From contig JADJQX010000007.1 in NCBI GenBank assembly GCA_016712525.1, positions 2,790,001 to 2,854,000 of the forward strand: 64,000 bases of DNA, in the 5' to 3' direction. The notes beneath the pieces were generated by a model. That model was not told the DNA's origin. It made no database searches and was given only the letters and a program-made list of their open reading frames with translations. Below are positions 17,603 through 25,003 of this stretch, piece after piece. Source of the stretch: Myxococcales bacterium (GTDB lineage Bacteria > Myxococcota_A > Polyangia > Polyangiales > Polyangiaceae). A program made the position numbers and the translations under genes. Numbering within the stretch: the stretch's first letter is position 1; each line of letters starts with the position of its first letter.

Positions 17603-18177
17603 CAAGGGTTCCAGATCTTGAGCATCGCGAACACCAAGACGCCGGTGACCGACACGTAGAGCCAGAGCGGCGCCGTCGCCTTCGACACCTTTTTGTGCGC
17701 GGGAAAGCGCCCCGAGAGCGAGAAGAAGAAGCTCGAGAAGACGAGCGGCAACGTCACGGCCGAGAGCACGATGTGCGTGATGAGCACGAAGAAGTAAATG
17801 GGCCTTACGATCCCCTGGCCGACGAACTTCGTGTCGCCGTGGACCCCGTGGTAGACGAGGTACGACACGAGGAAAAGCGCCGAGGCGCCCATCGCGCCGA
17901 GCATGTACCGCGAGTGGAGGGCGAGATCGCGGCGCTTGATGGCGGCGAGGCCGAGCCCGATGAGCACCGCGCTCGTGGCGTTCAGCGTGGCGTTCACGGC
18001 CGGCAGCACCGAGACCCACGCCGGCGCGGAGGTGGGCTTACCGTGGCCGTAGATGACCGTGACGAGCAGGATCAGCGCGCCGACGCTCGCGGCGAGAATG
18101 ACGGCCACGGCCCGCTTCGGAGAGACCTCTTTGAGGGCGGAGAGCTCGATGGGCTTCGGGGCGGCTGCGTCGGACAT
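17602..18177 (-). CDS. DUF420 membrane protein
   Basis: A 191-residue protein with about five membrane helices after a 25-residue soluble N-terminus. The pattern, with SRYMLGAMGASALFLVSYL around residue 95, a Tyr-His pair in the loop that follows (VYHGVHG) and IYFFVLITHIVLS near 130, is that of the DUF420 family. Members of this family (YozB/CtaM-like) lie near haem-copper oxidase and SCO genes and are associated with oxidase assembly. No oxidase gene lies in this window. ATG 18177 was chosen over an in-frame GTG at 18198. The gene is third in a minus-strand row behind a polytopic membrane protein and a TonB-C protein. Confidence 0.75.
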   Translation of the reverse strand: MSDAAAPKPIELSALKEVSPKRAVAVILAASVGALILLVTVIYGHGKPTSAPAWVSVLPAVNATLNATSAVLIGLGLAAIKRRDLALHSRYMLGAMGASALFLVSYLVYHGVHGDTKFVGQGIVRPIYFFVLITHIVLSAVTLPLVFSSFFFSLSGRFPAHKKVSKATAPLWLYVSVTGVLVFAMLKIWNP

Positions 18178-18252
18178 CGACGCGTCTTTTAGCGCCACTT
18201 CACCCGCGGTCGAGCCCCTTCCGCGCGAGCTCGAGCACGAATCTCGACGCGG

Positions 18253-19665
18253 TCAGGCCTTCGGCTCCCCCTCGGGAGGAGCGGGGGCATCCGGCGCGAC
18301 GGGGGCATCCGGCTCGGACGAAGCCGCGGGAGAGACGGGATCCGACGGCGCTTCCGAAGCGACGGGCTCCACGGGAGCATCCGGCTCGGACGAAGCGGCG
18401 AGAGCCTTCGGCTCGGACGAAGCGGAAGGAGAGGCGACCTCGGAGCTCGGAGGCGCGCTGGCCGGGGTGGGCTCGGCCGAGACCTCGGCGCGCACGTCGG
18501 CTGGCGGGTCCTCGGGAGGGGGAGGTCGGTCCGACGCGCGGGCGTTCTTGACGGGGCGCTCGGGCGCTTTTTCGCGGCGTGGGCCCGAGGCCATGAGGTC
18601 CGACCAGAGCGCCCGCCGGTCTTGCGAGGCCCGCACGAGGAGGAGGCCCGACACGAGCGCGAAGAGGCTCGCGAGGGGCACGTCGAAGCGCCCTTGGGTC
18701 GCGAGCGCGAGCCCGAGACCACACGCGACGAGCGCCACTTGCCCACGCTGCACGCACGCGACGAGCCCCAAAAAGAGCGCCGTCGGAAAGAGGAAGGTCG
18801 CGACGGGCGTGAGGCCGAACGGCTCCGGGCTCGGCACCGCGTGGGCGAGCGCGCCCGAGAGCACGTGCCCCAGCGCGCCGGCGAACGCGGGCTTTTTGGC
18901 GCCCACGTACGTCACGAAGAACCCGAGGGCGAGCGCGGCGTTGCCGAGCAAGCGCCCTTGCGACCGGCCTCGTGTCGCGAAATACGCGATGGCGACGAGC
19001 TGCGAGCCACCGGCGACGACCACCGCGACCGTGGCGAAGGCGCGCCCGAAGGCGAACCCGAGGGGGTTGTCGAGGGAGAGCTGCGCGACGATCCACGACA
19101 CGGCACGAAAGAAGGCGGAGAGCCCCACGAGCGCGAGCACCCCGGCAGGCGCGCGTGTGTGGGGGGCGCGCACGGCCACGACCGCGGCGATCACGGCGAA
19201 CACCGCGACGATCAGGCCGAGCGCGGCCTGAGGCACCGCCAGGAGGCGCGTCGCCACGGCGGGCGCGGCGAGCCCCACGATGATCACGGAGAGGCCGAGC
19301 AGCACGAAACGCGCGGCGCCGATCTCGGCGCGCAGAATGAGGTCGTAGCCGCCGTAGCTCGTCAGCGAGAGCAAGCCGAAGAACGCGAGGTAGCTCGACA
19401 CGGCCGCCGCGCGTTCCCCCCACATCACCGCCTTGTCACCCACATTGCCCAGCAACCCCGGCAAGACGAGCGTCCCCAGGAACGCGGCGAGCAAGGCCAC
19501 GGCCGTGACGACCCGCACGAAGGTGTCGGACGGAAAGGCGGCCGCCGGTGCGCCGGTGAGCGGCTCGGGCGCTCTTTCGGAGCCATGAGCAGGTGCGTCG
19601 GTGGGTGTCACGGGCTCTTGGGACACTACCGGCTTTTCGGACGGTGGCGAACGGGAGAACGACAC
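18253..19665 (-). CDS. Polytopic membrane protein with repetitive acidic C-terminal tail
   Basis: A 470-residue protein starting with GTG at 19665, 26 bases after the TonB-C gene. A Ser/Pro/Glu-rich N-terminal tail of about 45 residues precedes roughly eight to nine hydrophobic helices (about residues 50-355). The last 115 residues are low complexity, with repeats of the unit SSEPDAPV and of Ala-Ser-Glu-Ala/Pro. At DNA level the tail shows several near copies of a GCATCCGGCTCGGACGAAGC block between about 18288 and 18420. No transporter or enzyme signature is recognised. The disordered acidic tails on both ends suggest protein contacts. Function unknown. Confidence 0.65.
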   Translation of the reverse strand: MSFSRSPPSEKPVVSQEPVTPTDAPAHGSERAPEPLTGAPAAAFPSDTFVRVVTAVALLAAFLGTLVLPGLLGNVGDKAVMWGERAAAVSSYLAFFGLLSLTSYGGYDLILRAEIGAARFVLLGLSVIIVGLAAPAVATRLLAVPQAALGLIVAVFAVIAAVVAVRAPHTRAPAGVLALVGLSAFFRAVSWIVAQLSLDNPLGFAFGRAFATVAVVVAGGSQLVAIAYFATRGRSQGRLLGNAALALGFFVTYVGAKKPAFAGALGHVLSGALAHAVPSPEPFGLTPVATFLFPTALFLGLVACVQRGQVALVACGLGLALATQGRFDVPLASLFALVSGLLLVRASQDRRALWSDLMASGPRREKAPERPVKNARASDRPPPPEDPPADVRAEVSAEPTPASAPPSSEVASPSASSEPKALAASSEPDAPVEPVASEAPSDPVSPAASSEPDAPVAPDAPAPPEGEPKA

Positions 19666-19691
19666 GAAGCGAGCGAACGGAACAGCGAAGG

Positions 19692-21368
19692 CTAAGGAGC
19701 GCCGTGGCGTGTGTCGGTCGGGTTGCCCGGGGCGCGCTCACGCTCCTCGGGGGTGCTCGGAGGCTTGCCCGCAGGCGGCTCGACGGGCGGCGCGGCAGGG
19801 GGCAAGTTCAAGAGGAACGGCCGTGCGTTCATGGTGGTGCACGCGAAGACCTCGTCCCTGTGGAACTCCCAGTGGAGGTACACGTTGCCGTCGGTCGAGA
19901 CGATGGCGCTCGGCGCGGGGCCGAACGGCGAGGCGCGCTTCACCGAGTCGAGCGCGGCCACGTCGAACGCGGTGACACCGCTCGCTTTCACGACGCCCAT
20001 CTTCACGATTTGCCCGTCCTTCGGGCCCACGACGATCTCGAGGTGCGTGACGAGGCGCGGGTTCGAGAGCGGATGCGAGCTCGGGAGGCCATCGAGCGAG
20101 CCGAGGAAGCTCTCGGCGAAGATCGGGTGGATGCGGTTGTGGATCGTGTTGAGGTACGTGGCGAAGGGCACCCGCGCGGTGTTGAGCGCGGTCTGGTTCC
20201 CCGGCTTCACCGTGGTCACGTAGTTCTCGATCGCGCTGCGCCACTTCTCGAAGTTCGAGGCCTGGTACGAGCCGCGGTGCTCGCTCTTCCGGCGCTCTCC
20301 GTCGGCCACGCGCTCTTTGCGGAGCTGGTCGGCGCCCACGGCGGCCACGACGGTCCCCTGGTTCATGTTCAGGTTGATGGCCCCCGGCGGAGCTTTGGCG
20401 CCGAGGCCGAGGGCGAGGCCCTTCATCCCGGAAGACGAGGGCTTGTTCGACGAGCCCATTCCGCCTTGATTTCCGGCTCCCGAGCCACCGGGGCGCGTGG
20501 GATCGAACGTCCACCCTTTTTCGCCCTGGGCGACCTCGGGCGTGGGCGACGAGGCGCCGCCGGGCGCGTCGGGGCTCGGTTTTTGTGCGGCAGACGGGCT
20601 CTGAAGAGGCTTGCCGTCCCCGCCGGGCGCACCCGACGCGGCCTGAGGCTTCGGCTCGAGCGCGGCCACCTTGGGCGCGGGCTTCGGCGCGGGCTGCACG
20701 TCGAACTCGGTGCCCTTGTCGCCGGGCGCCTTGTTCTTCTCGCCGGGGGTGTCCTCGCTGTCGGCGATCTTGGTCTTTTGGCTGTCGCCTTCGCGGTCTT
20801 TGGGGCCCGCGTGGTTGCCGCCCGGCGTGGGGTTCTTGTCGTCTTGGTCGTGCGACGTCTGCGTGGCGACGGTCTCTTTGTCGACCTTGTTGGCGTCGTC
20901 GCCGATGAACTTCGCGTTCGGGTTGTCTTCCTGGTCGGGCTTCACGTGCTGCTTCACCGCGATGCGCTTGTCGGGCTGCATGGGCGGTGGCGGCGTGGGA
21001 GGCGGAGTGGCGGTGGGAGGCAGCACCACGACCTTCTTGGGCTCTTCCTTCTTCTCTTCGGGAGCCTTCGGATCGGGCGTTTTTTCCTTCGGATCGTCCT
21101 TCTTCGGCTCGGGGGCCTTGGGCAAGACGGGGGCCGGAGCGTTGGGCTCGTTCGGCGCGATCTCGTTCTCGGCCATGGCGCCGAGCTCGAAGATTTTGTC
21201 GGCCTCCCGCGCCCTCCCGCGCGCCTGGTGGGCCATCTTCGAGAAGAAGGTCGAGTCGTCGTGGGCCTTCGCGACCTCGTTGCCTCCCTGGCCGAGCACG
21301 TAGTGCGCGCACACGGCCGCACAGACCCAAAGGATGAGCGGCGTCGCGGCGGTGTCACGGGCGGCCAT
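19692..21368 (-). CDS. TonB C-terminal-domain protein with long disordered linker
   Basis: A 558-residue protein anchored by one N-terminal hydrophobic helix (about residues 8-25). Residues 65-340 are low complexity, rich in Pro/Lys/Glu/Asp. About residues 390-525 form a folded C-terminal domain with VTHLEIVVGPKDGQIVKMG, VTAFDVAALDSVKRASPFGP and GNVYLHWEFHRD, the arrangement of TonB/TolA-type C-terminal domains. It therefore should span the periplasm and contact an outer-membrane partner. No exbB/exbD genes are near; a polytopic membrane protein follows immediately. Met 21368 was chosen because the membrane anchor follows it, although the frame continues upstream to 21440. Confidence 0.75.
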   Translation of the reverse strand: MAARDTAATPLILWVCAAVCAHYVLGQGGNEVAKAHDDSTFFSKMAHQARGRAREADKIFELGAMAENEIAPNEPNAPAPVLPKAPEPKKDDPKEKTPDPKAPEEKKEEPKKVVVLPPTATPPPTPPPPMQPDKRIAVKQHVKPDQEDNPNAKFIGDDANKVDKETVATQTSHDQDDKNPTPGGNHAGPKDREGDSQKTKIADSEDTPGEKNKAPGDKGTEFDVQPAPKPAPKVAALEPKPQAASGAPGGDGKPLQSPSAAQKPSPDAPGGASSPTPEVAQGEKGWTFDPTRPGGSGAGNQGGMGSSNKPSSSGMKGLALGLGAKAPPGAINLNMNQGTVVAAVGADQLRKERVADGERRKSEHRGSYQASNFEKWRSAIENYVTTVKPGNQTALNTARVPFATYLNTIHNRIHPIFAESFLGSLDGLPSSHPLSNPRLVTHLEIVVGPKDGQIVKMGVVKASGVTAFDVAALDSVKRASPFGPAPSAIVSTDGNVYLHWEFHRDEVFACTTMNARPFLLNLPPAAPPVEPPAGKPPSTPEERERAPGNPTDTRHGAP

Positions 21369-21567
21369 GCGGAGATCCTCGGGTCGGAAGGGGAGGCCCT
21401 TCGCACACGGACCCATTTCCGTGCCCGTGCATTGTAACACCCCCCACCCTCCCCGGAAAGGAGAGCAAAATCCGCAAGACTATCGGGGCTCCACGCACGC
21501 GGTGCACCCGCGGCACGTGCGCGCGCGGTTCCTTGCACCTCGGCCGTTCCCACGTAAGCTGACCCGC

Positions 21568-21981
21568 ATGGCTTTGAGGCTTTGCGCCGCGTGCGCCCGA
21601 CACATCCGAACGACCGAGAGCGCCTGCCCCTTCTGCGGGGCGGAAGGAACGAACCCCGTCGCTTCGCCCCTCTCGCGCGCCACACGCGCGGCGATGGTGT
21701 TCGGAGGCGCCGTCATGGTGAGCTCGGCGGTCGCCTGCTCGAGCGAGAGCCCGGCCCCAGCGCCGATGTATGGCGCCCCCACGCCCACGACCACGACCGA
21801 CCCCACGGCGGTGCCGCTCTACGGCGCCCCGGCCCCGGACGCGGGCACCGACGCGGGCACCGACGCCACGGTGGCCCCGCTCTACGGCGCCCCGGCCGAC
21901 GCGGGCCGCGACGGCTCTTCGGAAGATGCGGGCCGCGACGGCTCGCCCGCGCCCCTCTACGGACTGCCGCCGCCGAACTGA
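21568..21981 (+). CDS. Zinc-ribbon small protein with LYGAP repeats
   Basis: A 137-residue protein that begins with a treble-clef/zinc-ribbon-like CxxC...CxxC (C6-A-A-C9 and C20-P-F-C23). A hydrophobic helix follows at about 42-58, ending in SSAVACSSE. The tail carries four copies of a Pro-Met/Leu-Tyr-Gly-Ala/Leu-Pro motif separated by Asp/Gly/Thr-rich spacers. A cytoplasmic zinc ribbon joined to an exported or lipidated tail is an unusual layout. I know of similar small proteins in myxobacterial genomes but no assigned function. It is divergent from the TonB-C gene. Confidence 0.7.
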   Translation: MALRLCAACARHIRTTESACPFCGAEGTNPVASPLSRATRAAMVFGGAVMVSSAVACSSESPAPAPMYGAPTPTTTTDPTAVPLYGAPAPDAGTDAGTDATVAPLYGAPADAGRDGSSEDAGRDGSPAPLYGLPPPN

Positions 21982-22118
21982 TCGGTCGCGTCGCAAGGCA
22001 CGAGCGACCGCGCGACGGCACGTCCGCATGGTGCGACGCAGGCCACCCCTTACGACGCGGTACGCCACGACGATTGTCGTTCTCGGGAGGCCATGTCGGC
22101 GCGTAAGGTGGCGCCATC

Positions 22119-23222
22119 ATGACCGAAGCCCTCCGCCGCACCCCCATCTACGACGCCCACGTTCGACTGGGCGGACGGATCGTTCCGTTCGCCGGGTGGG
22201 AGATGCCTGTACAATACAAGGGGATCGTCGACGAGCACGTGGCGGTGCGCACCGCGGCGGGCCTCTTCGACGTGTGCCACATGGGCGAGCTCGAGATGTC
22301 GGGCCAGTACGCCGCCCAGGTCGTCAACTACCTCGTCACGAACGACGTGTCGCGCCTCGGCGTGGGCATGGCCCTCTACACGGCGTGTTGCAACGAGGCG
22401 GGCACCATCCTCGACGACCTCATCGTGTACCGCGCGGGCGACGAGAAGTTCCTCATCGTGTGCAACGCCTCGAACCGCGACAAAATCGTGGGCGTCTTCT
22501 CCAAGGCCGCGAAGGATCACTGCACCTTCAAGGACCTCTCCGACGAGACCGCGCTCATCGCGCTCCAGGGCCCCAAGGCCTTCGACGTGCTCGCGCGCTG
22601 CGGCAAGGACGCCGAGGCCCTGAAGGAGCTCAAGACCTTCCACTTCCGCGACGCGGTCGTCGCCAACGTGAAGTGCACCGTCGCGCGCACGGGCTACACC
22701 GGCGAGGACGGGGTCGAGATCTTCTGCGCGTGGAACGACGCGCTCACGCTCTGGAACCACCTCGTCGAGCTCGGCGAGCCCGTGGGCCTTCGTCCGTGTG
22801 GGCTCGGCGCGCGCGACACGCTCCGCCTCGAGGCGCGCCTCTCGCTCTACGGCAACGACATCGACGAGACGACGAACCCCATCGAGGCGGGCCTCGGCTG
22901 GGTCGTCAAGATGGACAAGGGCGACTTCGTCGGCCGCGCGGCGATCGAGGCCATCAAGGCGAAGGAGCTCCCTCGCAAGCTCGTGGGCTTCGAGATGACC
23001 GGCCGAGGCATCGCGCGGCACGGCTATCCGCTGCGCGACGCGAGCGGCGCCGAGATCGGCGTGTGCACGAGCGGCAGCCCGGGGCCGACCGTGGGCAAGA
23101 ACATCGGCCTCGGATACGTGCCCACGAGCCTCTCCGCGGTGGGCTCCACGTTCTTCGTCGACTGCCGCGGCAAGAACGTCGAAGCGGTGGTCGTGAAGAC
23201 ACCCTTCTACAAGCGTAAGTAA
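22119..23222 (+). CDS. gcvT: Aminomethyltransferase, glycine cleavage system T protein
   Basis: A 367-residue GcvT, which takes the aminomethyl group from lipoylated GcvH, releases ammonia and passes the one-carbon unit to tetrahydrofolate. Visible hallmarks are RTAAGLFDVCHMGELEMSG near residue 50, ARTGYTGEDGVEIF near 190 (the folate-binding region), and GLGARDTLRLEARLSLYGND near 230. Near the C-terminus, CTSGSPGPTVGKNIGLGYV is the typical barrel motif. Length equals the family norm. It stands 62 bases before gcvH. The P protein gene is not in the window. Confidence 0.96.
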   Translation: MTEALRRTPIYDAHVRLGGRIVPFAGWEMPVQYKGIVDEHVAVRTAAGLFDVCHMGELEMSGQYAAQVVNYLVTNDVSRLGVGMALYTACCNEAGTILDDLIVYRAGDEKFLIVCNASNRDKIVGVFSKAAKDHCTFKDLSDETALIALQGPKAFDVLARCGKDAEALKELKTFHFRDAVVANVKCTVARTGYTGEDGVEIFCAWNDALTLWNHLVELGEPVGLRPCGLGARDTLRLEARLSLYGNDIDETTNPIEAGLGWVVKMDKGDFVGRAAIEAIKAKELPRKLVGFEMTGRGIARHGYPLRDASGAEIGVCTSGSPGPTVGKNIGLGYVPTSLSAVGSTFFVDCRGKNVEAVVVKTPFYKRK

Positions 23223-23284
23223 CCGAAACTACAGACTTTTTCGGGGCCCTATGGCCCGCGCGACCTTCGAGGAGACCAAACACG

Positions 23285-23680
23285 ATGAGCGATTCGTTTC
23301 CGGGCGATCTCAAGTACACGAAAGACCACGAGTGGGCGCGCACCACGGCGGCCGGCATGCAGGTCGGCATCACGTCGTTCGCCGTCGAGCAGCTCGGCGA
23401 CATCACGCTCGTCAGCCTCGACGTGAAGGTGGGCGACACGCTCGAGGCGGGCAAGGCGTTTGGCACGATCGAGAGCGTCAAGACGCTGAGCGATCTCTAC
23501 GCGCCGGTCGCGGGCAAGATCGTGGCGATCAACGGCGCCCTCAACGACAAGCCCGAGCTCGTCAACGAAGACTGCTACGGCAAGGCCTGGATGATCGAGA
23601 TCGCCCCGAGCGATCCGAACGCCGCCGCCGGCCTCCTCGACGCCGCCGCCTACAAGGCCCACGTCGACGCCAGTGGCTGA
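23285..23680 (+). CDS. gcvH: Glycine cleavage system H protein
   Basis: A 131-residue lipoyl carrier. The sequence starts with the family pattern LKYTKDHEWAR, and the lipoate attachment site is K66 in GTIESVKTLSDLYAPV. It shuttles the aminomethyl intermediate between the P, T and L proteins of the glycine cleavage complex. A GAGGAG ribosome binding site lies ten bases before the ATG. Its stop overlaps the GTG start of the following zinc-ribbon gene by eight bases, so the three genes probably form one operon. Confidence 0.96.
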   Translation: MSDSFPGDLKYTKDHEWARTTAAGMQVGITSFAVEQLGDITLVSLDVKVGDTLEAGKAFGTIESVKTLSDLYAPVAGKIVAINGALNDKPELVNEDCYGKAWMIEIAPSDPNAAAGLLDAAAYKAHVDASG

Positions 23681-24098
23681 GAGCCTCCGCTGCCCGCGCT
23701 GCGAATCGCGGGTGAACGACGCCTCCGTCGGGCCGTACCGGATGTCCGGACGGCCCGATGGCGTTCGTGGTGATCCCTTACCGCTCTCGCCTCGGGTCCA
23801 CGCCGCCTCGGGGGCGACGGTCCATGCGTGCGGGGGCTGTGGGGGCCACTTCGTGACGTACGAGACCATGCTCGCCCTCGAGAAGGCACGCACCGAGAAG
23901 CTCTCCGGGAGCGCCATGGCACGGCAAGCCTTCGAGCGCCCCTCCGCTCCCGTTCGCTGCGCGCGCTGCGGGGGCGAGACGACGCGCCGCAAGTGGGGAG
24001 TGTTCGGGATCGTCTTCGTCGACGTGTGCGACGACTACGATTGCCGCGGCGTTTGGCTCGACGAGGGCGAGCTCGAGCAGCTCTCCGGCTCGCGCTGA
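23673..24098 (+). CDS. TFIIB-type zinc-ribbon protein
   Basis: A 141-residue protein starting with GTG inside the end of gcvH. It has an N-terminal CPRC pair, a HACGGCGGHF motif near residue 51, a second ribbon CARCGG near residue 95 and a closing CDDYDCRGVWLDEGELEQL. The last pattern (C-x4-C-G-x-W-L-D-x-G-E) is the hallmark of zf-TFIIB-like ribbons found in small bacterial proteins of unknown role. Each ribbon should bind one zinc. Coupling to gcvH is unusual but may reflect only packing. Its 3' end overlaps the convergent EamA gene by 64 bases. Confidence 0.75.
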   Translation: MAESLRCPRCESRVNDASVGPYRMSGRPDGVRGDPLPLSPRVHAASGATVHACGGCGGHFVTYETMLALEKARTEKLSGSAMARQAFERPSAPVRCARCGGETTRRKWGVFGIVFVDVCDDYDCRGVWLDEGELEQLSGSR

Positions 24099-25000
24099 TC
24101 GGGCGGCGACGCGAGCACCACGACGGCGGCCCCGACGACCATCCCGACGCCGAGCACCCCGGTGCCCGCGAGCGCTTGCCCGAGCACGAGCACCCCGAGC
24201 ACGACGGCGCACACGGGCTCGAGCAAGGCCAGCGTCGCGGCGTGCGTGGCCGGGACACGCCTTAGGCCCCACGTGAACGCGAGCCCCGCGAGGGCACCCG
24301 GGCCGAGCCCCGCGAGCACGAGCTTCACGACCGGCGTGAGCGGGACGTGCGCGAACGCGCCGCGAGGCACGAGCAGCGCGAGGCACGGGAGCGCGACGAG
24401 CCCGTGGTAGACCATGAGCTCTGTGGCCGAGAATTTCCCGGCGAGCCGCTTCGAGACGACCACGTTCGACGCGTAGAAGACGGCGCTCCCGGCGCCGAAG
24501 AGGGCGCCCGTGACGTCGCCCGGGCGAAGCGCGTCTTTCCATGGAGCGAGGACGACGAGGAGGCCCGCGAGCGCCACGAGCACCGCGGCGAACGTACGAA
24601 GGCGCGGCGCCTCCCCTAACAAGAACGGCGACACGAGCGCGACGAAGAGCGGCGCGAGCGAGTGGGTGAGCACCGCGATCGCCACGATCGTGCGCGCGTA
24701 GGCCCCGAAGAAGAGCGCCACGTTCGCCGCGTCGGCCACGCCGAGCCACACGACGAAGAGCCAGTCACGCGTCGTGCGATGGGCACGCGCCCTGTCGCGC
24801 ACGAGGAGCGGGAGCGGCGCGAACGTGACCGTCGCCATGATGACGAGCGTCCCGAGCTCGCGCGGGATCGGGGGCTCGCCGGGCCCGTACACCACCGAGA
24901 AGATCCAAGGCCACGTGCCCCACGAGGCCGCCGCAGCGACGATCAGAGCGTACCCGACGAGGGCACGCAACCTCGCGGATCCACTTCGAATTTCGGTCAC
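24035..25000 (-). CDS. EamA/DMT-family permease
   Basis: A 321-residue inner-membrane protein with ten predicted helices in two EamA halves. The typical second-half features are visible: GALFGAGSAVFYASNVVVSKRL near residue 160 and PATHAATLALLEPVCAVVLG near residue 255. These permeases export amino acids, metabolites or drugs, but the substrate cannot be predicted. Its start lies four bases from the mutS stop on the same strand, so the two may be cotranscribed. The last 20 residues (Ser/Pro/Gln-rich) lie antisense to the end of the zinc-ribbon gene. Confidence 0.85.
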   Translation of the reverse strand: MTEIRSGSARLRALVGYALIVAAAASWGTWPWIFSVVYGPGEPPIPRELGTLVIMATVTFAPLPLLVRDRARAHRTTRDWLFVVWLGVADAANVALFFGAYARTIVAIAVLTHSLAPLFVALVSPFLLGEAPRLRTFAAVLVALAGLLVVLAPWKDALRPGDVTGALFGAGSAVFYASNVVVSKRLAGKFSATELMVYHGLVALPCLALLVPRGAFAHVPLTPVVKLVLAGLGPGALAGLAFTWGLRRVPATHAATLALLEPVCAVVLGVLVLGQALAGTGVLGVGMVVGAAVVVLASPPDQREPESCSSSPSSSQTPRQS

Positions 25001-25003
25001 GTA

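Noticed and set aside
21982..22118. Possible glycine riboswitch before gcvT
   Set aside because: The 137 bases lack the paired aptamer core and no terminator-like switch is visible.
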